Positions 36,083 through 45,784 of a stretch of DNA of 64,000 nucleotides are shown piece after piece (within the stretch, counting starts at the first letter, position 1; each line of letters begins with the position of its first letter). The stretch spans positions 7,958,682 to 8,022,681 of the forward strand of contig JAQFVV010012398.1 of assembly GCA_028023455.1 (NCBI GenBank), given 5' to 3'. This stretch comes from Epiperipatus broadwayi (Eukaryota > Onychophora > Udeonychophora > Euonychophora > Peripatidae). Position numbers and translations under genes: made by a program. The notes under the pieces are model-generated. The model did no database searches. It was given only the letters and a program-made list of their open reading frames with translations, and was not told the origin of the DNA.

Positions 36083-36100
36083 TTACCCCTCACCAAATTT
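36083..36100 (-). promoter_or_regulatory. Candidate polypurine tract of the LTR element
   Basis: On the minus strand AAATTTGGTGAGGGGTAA directly precedes the LTR start TGAAACAG. The same sequence adjoins LTR 2 at 40374-40391. It is purine-rich but imperfect (three T in the core). Confidence 0.4.
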
Positions 36101-36661
36101 TGGGATGAAATCGCCTGGAAGTACGATTTCATTCCACATACTATACACATTATTTCTCGGTACTGCCTGGTTTTAGATATGCTGATGAATGAGTAAGATG
36201 AGCTGGAAAAGTGAATACATGAACCATAGCCTCCAATGTCGGGACAAATAGATGGGCAAGCACAAACTACCAGTACACACCGCCTCATGACGTCACGAGA
36301 AAATATCTCATTTTTAAGCACTACCTCTCCTGTACCTAGAAGCATCATCCAACCAAGAATAGGAGCCAGAGAAAAAAAAAATCAATTTAGCATTCAGCCA
36401 ACCCTGCTCAGCTTCGGTGAGTCTTAGGGGCTATCATTTGGCCTATCCATGAGACCTATATATACGCACTGCTGGACTACTCTTGGAGCACAACATCCAG
36501 GTCGGGATAGTGCCGAGCATATACTTCGGAGCATCATAACACAATGCATCCAAGCAGCTCTGCTCAATCATCCACCATCTCAACATGAAAAACACAAGTT
36601 CATGCATCACTACATCACACTCACAAACTTTTTCCATCAGCTATCTCTATTTTATTCTGAA
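36101..36661. other. Body segment between gag-like ORF and 3' LTR
   Basis: This is non-coding as far as I can tell. Overlapping frames on both strands (for example 36449-36667 plus and 36637-36443 minus) are kept identical in the second body at 40752-40976 simply because the whole body is nearly identical. None resembles RT, RNase H or integrase. Confidence 0.45.
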
Positions 36662-38089
36662 TTATAACTGCAACCTGGTTTGGAGAGACTGAGGATCATG
36701 ATCAGTTCTCCTATAGTCCTCTTTTATATTATGAGGTGACATACTTCTGGATCGTCTCTTTGTTGAAAATTTATCATGTTCAACATTACTGTGGTGTCTT
36801 GCTTCTTCACTTCTGTATTCTCTTTGGAGATCCTTGTTACTGTTTGATCTTCTAATTATACGCGTCCGATATGGACCATGAACACCATCTGTGAATTTTC
36901 TCCTACTCCTCTTCCATGGTGGTATCTCGTTTTTACATAAAAGTTTCCTTTTAAATGGTTCTTCTGCCATAGTAATTATTTTTTTGGTATTTGCAAAGGT
37001 TTCTTGTTGTTTAATTTCTTTCACACTGATAAATCCTGAGTTTTCAGATTCCCTTTTGGTGTCTTTTCCTGCGTAAGCAACTATATTTTTAATAACTGTC
37101 TTTATATATTTTTTTTCTGTACTCAATTTTTGATTTGAGTTTATTAAGCTTTTGTTTATAATTTTTACATATGGCTGAGGACTAACACACTTTTCTTTCC
37201 ATTTTATGATTCCTTTCTCTATCTTTGTTACTATTTCATAGCATATATCAGACAATTTTTCTGAAACATTTTCTTCTATATTGGATAGTCCCTTTGTTAT
37301 ATTTTGATTATGTTCATTTTCACGTTTTTCATCTTCTTGAAGATCAGAAGATTTTAATTTTACTTTATTAGATTCCTTTTCATCCATTTGAAACTCTTTT
37401 ACTGTATTTGATACAATTTCATTCTCAGCTTCTGTATATACTGTTTCTTTATTTTCAATTTTAGAGGTATATTCCATAATCAGAAGTTTTCCTGAAGGTA
37501 GACTGACAATTTCAAGATCACTCTTTGTAATTTCAATTTCTTCCTTTTTAACAATCTCAAATTTTACTTCATCAGTATTAGGGTATTCAATTTGTGATTC
37601 CTTTAAAATATCTTTGGTTGGAAATTCCAAAATCTCTTCCTCATCCAATTTTTTAGACTGAGTTATTTTTTTCATTAACTGGTTGAACTTTTCATTCTGT
37701 TTTTCCACTGCTTCTTTAATTCGTTTTTCTATTCTTTGTTTTGCTTCTATTGCTTGCTTGTTATATTCTTCTCTTTGTTTATCCCATTTTTGGTTATCTT
37801 CTTCTCTTTGTTTATCCCATTTTTGGTTATATTCTTCTCTTTGTTTGATATCTTCTTCTCTTTGTTTATCTCTTTTCTTTTTATCTTCTTCTCTCCATTT
37901 GATATCTTCTTCTCTTTGTTTGTCCTCTTTTTTTCTTTGTTTCTCATCTTCTTCTATTCGTTCTTTGATCATATCGAATAGCTGCTTTAACATGGCTTTC
38001 TTTTCTGTTTCCTGAGTTTCTATGTTCACCATTTTTCCTTTGTTTTCTGACTTAGTAAGCTTCTCTCTCCATCCACACCATGACTTCAC
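36662..38089 (-). CDS. Gag-like protein of non-autonomous LTR element, 475 residues
   Basis: It opens about 270 nt downstream of the primer-binding site, where gag normally starts. Residues about 25-140 are a highly charged coiled coil with repeated KQREED/QREEYNQKWD units. The middle is acidic (EEEILEFPTKDILKE, QMDEKESNKVKL). The last 90 residues are basic and Arg/Ser-rich (PPWKRSRRKF, KRRSRSMSPH), which would suit nucleic-acid binding. There is no CCHC knuckle, no capsid fold that I recognise, and no protease or RT downstream. Met-20 (MVNIETQETEKK) is an alternative start. By position and build I infer a structural gag-type protein whose element borrows enzymes from relatives. It could instead be an unrelated captured gene. 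Confidence 0.65.
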   Translation of the reverse strand: MKSWCGWREKLTKSENKGKMVNIETQETEKKAMLKQLFDMIKERIEEDEKQRKKEDKQREEDIKWREEDKKKRDKQREEDIKQREEYNQKWDKQREEDNQKWDKQREEYNKQAIEAKQRIEKRIKEAVEKQNEKFNQLMKKITQSKKLDEEEILEFPTKDILKESQIEYPNTDEVKFEIVKKEEIEITKSDLEIVSLPSGKLLIMEYTSKIENKETVYTEAENEIVSNTVKEFQMDEKESNKVKLKSSDLQEDEKRENEHNQNITKGLSNIEENVSEKLSDICYEIVTKIEKGIIKWKEKCVSPQPYVKIINKSLINSNQKLSTEKKYIKTVIKNIVAYAGKDTKRESENSGFISVKEIKQQETFANTKKIITMAEEPFKRKLLCKNEIPPWKRSRRKFTDGVHGPYRTRIIRRSNSNKDLQREYRSEEARHHSNVEHDKFSTKRRSRSMSPHNIKEDYRRTDHDPQSLQTRLQL

Positions 38090-38360
38090 TCCATCTTCTT
38101 TGAAATGCCTGTTTCATTCTTTATGCCATTCATTTTTGTGTTGTTTCTTTTAAACTTTTATTTCTTTATCCTTCTTGAACAAATTACATCACTACATCAT
38201 ATGCACTGTTCATATCGCAGAATCATGATCTGCTTATGCCTATGAGTAGGCTAGCTAGATAAGGCTTCACAGTAAGGTGGCAAATTAATAAGTGCCTATG
38301 GTTAGGCTAGCTGAATAAAACCTCACAGTAACCGGAGAACTAAAAATAGTTTATCCAGGT

Positions 38361-38384
38361 AAAGCCTCACAGTTGGACGCCAAA
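38361..38384 (-). promoter_or_regulatory. Candidate tRNA primer-binding site, body 1
   Basis: On the minus strand, just inside LTR 2, the sequence reads TTTGGCGTCCAACTGTGAGG. TGG at the start fits a tRNA CCA end and the whole resembles the TGGCGCCCAAC type of retroelement primer site. I cannot name the tRNA. Confidence 0.55.
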
Positions 38385-40373
38385 TGTAACCGGACCGCCA
38401 TACAACCGTTTTATTACGTCAGTCGTAACAATTTTCTGATGAGCATGCTGTAGGAAGGAATTATCAATTGACATTCCTAGTGCAGATGTTAATGGCACCT
38501 ACAACAATATTTCCTGCTCATCAGAGGATGTAGTACAATAGAGACTGGGAACATCTAAACATTTATATGTTTGGTTTTCCAAACAGCGCCATTAGAGTTC
38601 CATCTCGCTACAACCTGACTGGCCTAGGTCAAGTTATGTCAGACGTAGCTCAGAGAACATGAGATTCTCATGAATCAATGCTATAATTGGTGAGTGATGT
38701 GATAGATAAACAAAATAGAATGGGATAAATGGACAACCAATTTAATTTTGAGTAACAAAAATTTATTAGATAACAATCAATTTGCAATTTCAACAATAGT
38801 TCATTAATTCCTCTATGAGAATAAACTTGTAAACATTCTGGTTTAGTAATAATTCATTTTGAATTCATTTAATGGTTCATTTTGAGTTCAACTAAGAGAA
38901 GAAAATTATGAATATCCTAATTCAATGATAGTTCATTAATTCTTTTATGGGAAAAGCTTGGGATCATTCTGGTTTAGCAATAATTCATTCCAAATTCACT
39001 TAATAGTTTATTTTGAATTCACTTGAGAGAAGAAAATTATGAATATCCTAATTCAATGATAGTTCATTAATTCTTTTATGGGAAAAGCTTGGGATCATTC
39101 TGGTTTAACAATAATTCATTCCAAATTCACTTAATAGTTTATTTTGAATTCACTTGAGAGAAGAAAATTATGAATATCCTAATTCAATGATAGTTCATTA
39201 ATTCTTTTATGGGAAAAGCTTGGGATCATTCTGGTTTAACAATAATTCATTCCAAATTCACTTAATAGTTTATTTTGAATTCACTTGAGAGAAGAAAATT
39301 ATGAATATCCTAATTCAATGATAGTTCATTAATTCTTTTATGGGAAAAGCTTGGGATCATTCTGGTTTAACAACAATTCATTCCGAATTCACTTAATAGT
39401 TCATTTATATTTTAGCCAAATGTAGAAGTATATTCTTACACATAAACTTCATTACACTATAATGAATTTAGAAGCAATTAAATATCTATGATTTATAGAG
39501 TATTTATCATTTGATAATTGAAGCATTTATATTTTAGCCAAATGTAGAAGCATATTCTTATACATAAACTTCATTACACTACAATGAGTTTAGAAGCAGT
39601 TAAATATCTATGATTTATAGAGTATTTATCATTTGATAATTGAAGCATTTATATTTTAGCCAAATGTAGAAGCATATTCTTATACATAAACTTCATTACA
39701 CTACAATGAGTTTAGAAGCAGTTAAATATCTATAATTCGGTCAAACATAAAAGCATAATAAAGATGTCATAATATTTATTGAACAAATTCTACGCAATTA
39801 GTTCGAAAAATTCACTTTATAATATTTGATTATTATGTTTTAATATTTTATAAAAATTACCTTCCAGTTTTACGGTCCATTTTATTCAAACGAAGGCAGG
39901 TTATTTTATTAATGGAAAGTCATGGCACAGCGTGGAGAGAGTGAAGCTCTTAATTTATTCCAGTTTCATTATAATTTCTCTAGTAAAACTTTTTATTTTT
40001 ATTTTCACGTTTTGTTAAAGCCCTCTGTGTAAGACGATAGAGAGAAAAAAAAATTTCTTCTTTCTTCAACGACGTGTCTAATTTGAATACTGCCTCAGTT
40101 TAACTCAAGTATCTTTTTTCTTTCTTTTTAATGATTGGATAATTAATTTCTTTCTCTTTTTTTATTGAGACAGATAAAAAAAAAAAAAAAATAAGACGAT
40201 ATAACATTCTATTTAAATCCATCAATACTAAAAATCAAAAATATGATTTTATTTTTCATTTTTAACGAATCACAACTTTATTGCGTTTCCAATTAGACTG
40301 AATCACGCTAGACATTTTTGAATGGGGGGGGGATCTTTTGAATATTTATATGAGGAACAGCATATCTGTTTCA
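38385..40373 (-). repeat. LTR 2 (shared middle LTR), 1989 bp
   Basis: It is almost identical to LTR 1 but has about 5 units of the 131-bp repeat and 3 of the 122-bp repeat. It serves as 5' LTR of the first body and 3' LTR of the second (minus-strand reading). Confidence 0.85.
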
Positions 40374-40970
40374 TTACCCCTCACCAAATTTTGGGATGAA
40401 ATCGCCTGGAAGTACGATTTCATTCCACATACTATACACATTATTTCTCAGTACTGCCTGGTTTTAGATATGCTGATGAATGAGTAAGATGAGCTGGAAA
40501 AGTGAATACATGAACCATAGCCTCCAATGCTGGGACAAATAGATGGCCAAACACAAACTACCAGTACACACCGCCTCATGACGTCACGAGAAAATATCTC
40601 ATTTTTAAGCACTACCTCTCTTGTACCTAGAAGCATCATCCAACCAAGAATAGGAGCCAGAGAAAAAAAAATCAATTTGGCACTCAGCCAACCCTGCTCA
40701 GCTTCGGTGAGTCTTAGGGGCTATCATTTGGCCTATCCATGAGACCAAGGCCTATCCATGAGACCTATATATACGCACTGCTGGACTACTCTTGGAGCAC
40801 AACATCCAGGTCGGGATAGTGCCGAGCATATACTTCGGAGCATCATAACACAATGCATCCAAGCAGCTCTGCTCAATCATCCACCATCTCAACATGAAAA
40901 ACACAAGTTCATGCATCACTACATCACACTCACAAACTTTTTCCATCAGCTATCTCTATTTTATTCTGAA

Positions 40971-42397
40971 TTATAACTGCAACCTGGTTTGGAGAGACTG
41001 AGGATCATGATCAGTTCTCCTATAGTCCTCTTTTATATTATGAGGTGACATACTTCTGGATCGTCTCTTTGTTGAAAATTTATCATGTTCAACATTACTG
41101 TGGTGTCTTGCTTCTTCACTTCTGTATTCTCTTTGGAGATCCTTGTTACTGTTTGATCTTCTAATTATACGCGTCCGATATGGACCATGAACACCATCTG
41201 TGAATTTTCTCCTACTCCTCTTCCATGGTGGTATCTCGTTTTTACATAAAAGTTTCCTTTTAAATGGTTCTTCTGCCATAGTAATTATTTTTTTGGTATT
41301 TGCAAAGGTTTCTTGTTGTTTAATTTCTTTCACACTGATAAATCCTGAGTTTTCAGATTCCCTTTTGGTGTCTTTTCCTGCGTAAGCAACTATATTTTTA
41401 ATAACTGTCTTTATATATTTTTTTTCTGTACTCAATTTTTGATTTGAGTTTATTAAGCTTTTGTTTATAATTTTTACATATGGCTGAGGACTAACACACT
41501 TTTCTTTCCATTTTATGATTCCTTTCTCTATCTTTGTTACTATTTCATAGCATATATCAGACAATTTTTCTGAAACATTTTCTTCTATATTGGATAGTCC
41601 CTTTGTTATATTTTGATTATGTTCATTTTCACGTTTTTCATCTTCTTGAAGATCAGAAGATTTTAATTTTACTTTATTAGATTCCTTTTCATCCATTTGA
41701 AACTCTTTTACTGTATTTGATACAATTTCATTCTCAGCTTCTGTATATACTGTTTCTTTATTTTCAATTTTAGAGGTATATTCCATAATCAGAAGTTTTC
41801 CTGAAGGTAGACTAACAATTTCAAGATCACTCTTTGTAATTTCAATTTCTTCCTTTTTAACAATCTCAAATTTTACTTCATCAGTATTAGGGTATTCAAT
41901 TTGTGATTCCTTTAAAATATCTTTGGTTGGAAATTCCAAAATCTCTTCCTCATCCAATTTTTTAGACTGAGTTATTTTTTTCATTAACTGGTTGAACTTT
42001 TCATTCTGTTTTTCCACTGCTTCTTTAATTCGTTTTTCTATCTTTGGTTTGCTTCTATTGCTTGCTTGTTATATTCTTCTCTTTGTTTATCCCATTTTTG
42101 GTTATATTCTTCTCTTTGTTTATCCCATTTTTGGTTATATTCTTCTCTTTGTTTGATATCTTCTTCTCTTTGTTTATCTCTTTTCTTTTTATCTTCTTCT
42201 CTCCATTTGATATCTTCTTCTCTTTGTTTGTCCTCTTTTTTTCTTTGTTTCTCATCTTCTTCTATTCGTTCTTTGATCATATCGAATAGCTGCTTTAACA
42301 TGGCTTTCTTTTCTGTTTCCTGAGTTTCTATGTTCACCATTTTTCCTTTGTTTTCTGACTTAGTAAGCTTCTCTCTCCATCCACACCATGACTTCAC
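40971..42397 (-). pseudogene. Gag-like ORF, second copy, frameshifted
   Basis: This copy is nearly identical to the 475-codon ORF at 36662-38089 but broken near 42035-42052, where one base is missing (plus strand TTTCTATCTTTGGTTTGC versus TTTCTATTCTTTGTTTTGC in copy 1). The result is a 119-codon 5' piece (42397-42038) ending in KQAIEANQR and a 348-codon 3' piece (42017-40971). The 5' piece contains all of the coiled-coil repeats and the 3' piece the acidic and basic parts. A single indel against an otherwise preserved sequence implies a very recent loss. Confidence 0.8.
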
Positions 42398-42639
42398 TCC
42401 ATCTTCTTTGAAATGCCTGTTTCATTCTTTATGCCATTCATTTTTGTGTTGTTTCTTTTAAACTTTTATTTCTTTATCCTTCCTGAACAAATTACATCAC
42501 TACATCATATGCACTGTTCATATCACAGAATCGTGATCTGCTTATGCTTATTAGTAGGCTAGCTAGATCGGACTTCACAGTAAGGTGGCAATGTAATAAG
42601 TGCCTATGGTTAGGCTAGCTGAATAAAACCTCACAGTTG

Positions 42640-42706
42640 AAAGACAAATGTAACCGGAGAACTAAAAATAGTTTATCCAGGTAAAGCCTCACAGTTGGAC
42701 GCCAAA
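42640..42706 (-). promoter_or_regulatory. Primer-binding site of body 2 with a duplicated upstream copy
   Basis: The site adjoining LTR 3 (42683-42706) is identical to that of body 1. About 65 bp further in lies a second block, CACAGTTGAAAGACAAATGT followed by AACCGGAG, which repeats the site-plus-LTR-edge pattern in altered form. Body 1 has lost most of this second block (CTCACAGTAACCGGAG at about 38325-38340). It looks like a relic of a duplicated LTR/primer-site junction. Confidence 0.45.
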
Positions 42707-44821
42707 TGTAACCGGACCGCCATACAACCGTTTTATTACGTCAGTCGTAACAATTTTCTGATGAGCATGCTGTAGGAAGGAATTATCAATTGACATTCCT
42801 AGTGCAGATGTTAATGGCACCTACAACAATATTTCCTGCTCATCAGAGGATGTAGTACAATAGAGACTGGGAACATCTAAACATTTATATGTTTGGTTTT
42901 CCAAACAGCGCCATTAGAGTTCCATCTCGCTACAACCTGACTGGCCTAGGTCAAGTTATGTCAGACGTAGCTCAGAGAACATGAGATTCTCATGAATCAA
43001 TGCTATAATTGGTGAGTGATGTGATAGATAAACAAAATAGAATGGGATAAATGGACAACCAATTTAATTTTGAGTAACAAAAATTTATTAGATAACAATC
43101 AATTTGCAATTTCAACAATAGTTCATTAATTCCTCTATGAGAATAAACTTGTAAACATTCTGGTTTAGTAATAATTCATTTTGAATTCATTTAATGGTTC
43201 ATTTTGAGTTCAACTAAGAGAAGAAATTTATGAATATCCTAATTCAATGATAGTTCATTAATTCTTTTATGGGAAGAGCTTGGGATTATTCTGGTTTAAC
43301 AATAATTCATTCCGAATTCATTTAATAGTTCATTTTGAATTCACTTGAGAGAAGAAAATTATGAATATCCTAATTCAATGATAGTTCATTAATTCTTTTA
43401 TGGGAAAAGCTTGGGATCATTCTGGTTTAACAATAATTCATTCCAAATTCACTTAATAGTTTATTTTGAATTCACTTGAGAGAAGAAAATTATGAATATC
43501 CTAATTCAATGATAGTTCATTAATTCTTTTATGGGAAAAGCTTGGGATCATTCTGGTTTAACAATAATTCATTCCAAATTCACTTAATAGTTTATTTTGA
43601 ATTCACTTGAGAGAAGAAAATTATGAATATCCTAATTCAATGATAGTTCATTAATTCTTTTATGGGAAAAGCTTGGGATCATTCTGGTTTAACAACAATT
43701 CATTCCGAATTCACTTAATAGTTCATTTATATTTTAGCCAAATGTAGAAGTATATTCTTACACATAAACTTCATTACACTACAATGAATTTAGAAGCAAT
43801 TAAATATCTATGATTTATAGAGTATTTATCATTTGATAATTGAAGCATTTATATTTTAGCCAAATGTAGAAGCATATTCTTATACATAAACTTCATTACA
43901 CTACAATGAGTTTAGAAGCAGTTAAATATCTATGATTTATAGAGTATTTATCATTTGATAATTGAAGCATTTATATTTTAGCCAAATGTAGAAGCATATT
44001 CTTATACATAAACTTCATTACACTACAATGAGTTTAGAAGCAGTTAAATATCTATGATTTATAGAGTATTTATCATTTGATAATTGAAGCATTTATATTT
44101 TAGCCAAATGTAGAAGCATATTCTTATACATAAACTTCATTACACTACAATGAGTTTAGAAGCAGTTAAATATCTATAATTCGGTCAAACATAAAAGCAT
44201 AATAAAGATGTCTTAATATTTATTGAACAAATTCTACGCAATTAGTTCGAAAAATTCACTTTATAATATTTGGTTATTATGTTTTAGTATTTTATAAAAA
44301 TTACCTTCCAGTTTTACGGTCCATTTTATTCAAACGAAGGCAGGTTATTTTATTAATGGAAAGTCATGGCACAGCGTGGAGAGAGTGAAGCTCTTAATTT
44401 ATTCCAGTTTCATTATAATTTCTCTAGTAAAACTTTTTATTTTTATTTTCACGTTTTGTTAAAGCCCTCTGTGTAAGACGATAGAGAGAAAAAAAATTTC
44501 TTCTTTCTTCAACGACGTGTCTAATTTGAATACTGCCTCAGTTTAACTCAAGTATCCTTTTTCTTTCTTTTTAATGATTGGATAATTAATTTCTTTCTCT
44601 TTTTTATTGAGACAGATAATAATAAAAAAAATAAATAAAATAAGACGATATAACATTCTATTTAAATCCATCAATACTAAAAATCAAAATTATGATTTTA
44701 TTTTTCATTTTTAACGAATCACAACTTTATTGTGTTTCCAATTAGACTGAATCACGCTAGACATTTTTGAATGGGGGGGGATCTTTTCAATATTTATATG
44801 AGGAACAGCATTCCTGTTTCA
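42707..44821 (-). repeat. LTR 3 (5' LTR of the array), 2115 bp
   Basis: It has about 5 units of the 131-bp repeat and 4 of the 122-bp repeat. It ends at CTGTTTCA, after which PLE sequence resumes (ATATATATATAAGTTAAAGG). Confidence 0.85.
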
Positions 44822-45530
44822 ATATATATATAAGTTAAAGGAATATAGACATCAATTAATATTATATATATATATATTAGTGTTTTCCTGAAGATTTGTG
44901 ATGGTGGTGTAGAATATTCAAGATTAAGACTCATGCCACTGTACAATAATATTTTAAATATTATCAAACCCAGCATAAGCCAATAATTAACAATAAAACA
45001 ACAACTGTGCTTTCTAGTGCCTCATTTATTAATATAGAAGCTTATATAAAACACATTGATTAGATGAAATGAATACATAAATGAATCATGCTATGATTAA
45101 AAATGGATTTCTTTCAATAGTTGACATGCCTGAAAGTGTTCTCAATTTAAACATTGTCAATAATGATTCAAACAAACAAAATTATGTAATATATTATCCT
45201 TCAGCAGTTTACTATATATAATATTTGAGGTTAAGTCTCATGCCAAGCATGAGTATTAATCTCAAATAATATATATATATAAAAGAAGTGGTGGTAATCT
45301 ATTACATATTTTTATTTGTCTGAATAATTTTTAAGTATGAATCTTAATTTCAAATATTATATACATAGGGGGATCCTAAAATAATGGGAATTCTGTAATA
45401 AATAATCTATTTAATGCAATGGACAGTTTAAACCAGTTTGTCACTTTTTGAAGTAGTCCAAAACCACTCACAAAGTGATGTGTTTTAATGCTTGTGTCAC
45501 CACCGTCAACCTCCAGTTCTATATCGGAAA
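44822..45530. other. PLE end, then repeat-rich spacer with a four-fold 25-bp motif
   Basis: 44822-44860 continues the PLE terminal repeat interrupted by the LTR array. From 44882 (GTTTTCCTGAAGATTTGTGA) a different repeat begins, similar to the end of the fold-back element at 33757. The motif AATATTTGAGATTAAGACTCATGC (consensus) then occurs forward at 44914 and 45221 and reversed at 45247 and 45334. The segment 45365-45530 is less AT-rich and unassigned. Confidence 0.5.
45221..45270. repeat. Hairpin from two inverted copies of the 25-bp motif
   Basis: TATTTGAGGTTAAGTCTCAT and its inverted partner ATGAGTATTAATCTCAAATA are separated by only a few bases. This is the tightest of the inverted pairs in this spacer. 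Confidence 0.6.
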
Positions 45531-45534
45531 AAAA

Positions 45535-45760
45535 ACAGACATCCATTTACTACCTTTATACTTATTCCTACTATTATCATTGTTCCTACCTATTTTATCA
45601 TCAAAAATCTTTCTAACTGCCTTCCTTTTATAATCTATCTTTACATAATCATTTTATACCATTAATTTCTGTGCATATGCCTCTTTTTTAACTAATGTTA
45701 TTCTATTATTCTTAATTTTAGATCTCTTTAAAACTCCTATTTTTTGGAAATTAGAATGAT
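45535..45760 (-). mobile_element. Penelope-like element fragment, minus half of pair 4
   Basis: Minus-strand reading gives a run of codons ending in NNDNSRNKYKGSKWMSV. The plus strand at 45787-45835 has the same DNSRNKSDDSK-MS. The two fragments therefore face each other head to head. The earlier residues (KRSKIKNNRITLVKKEAYA) fit the region before a PLE endonuclease, but the family call depends on the partner. Confidence 0.5.
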
Positions 45761-45784
45761 TTTTGGTAATAAAATAGATTAAAA

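Larger units (their letters stand above)
34100..44821 (-). mobile_element. Tandem LTR retroelement: LTR-body-LTR-body-LTR, non-autonomous
   Basis: Three LTRs (34100-36082, 38385-40373, 42707-44821) alternate with two near-identical bodies (36083-38384, 40374-42706). LTRs begin TGTAACCGGACC and end CTGTTTCA (TG...CA). The coding strand is minus: a primer-binding-site-like TGGCGTCCAACTGTGAGGC adjoins the LTR on the upstream side, and a purine-rich GGTGAGGGGTAA adjoins the downstream LTR. The only long ORF is gag-like; no protease, RT, RNase H or integrase is visible. The outer flanks are both part of one PLE terminal repeat, with ATAT as a possible 4-bp target duplication. One insertion followed by unequal exchange between LTRs would give this dimer. 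Confidence 0.85.

Noticed and set aside
36449-36667. 72-codon plus ORF kept identical in both LTR-element bodies (also 40758-40976) as a conserved antisense gene
   Set aside because: Identity reflects the recent duplication of the whole body, so it is no evidence of selection. No known domain or promoter is visible.
37736-38015. Plus-strand ORFs rich in Phe/Ser/Leu (SLFIPFLVIFFSLF type) opposite the gag-like gene, and the same at 42044-42323
   Set aside because: They are shadows of the repetitive Glu/Lys/Arg codons on the minus strand; the repeat structure, not selection, keeps them open.
45365-45530. Mariner-type element end with GGGGGATCCTAAAATAATGG
   Set aside because: No matching inverted end, TA duplication or transposase motif was found.
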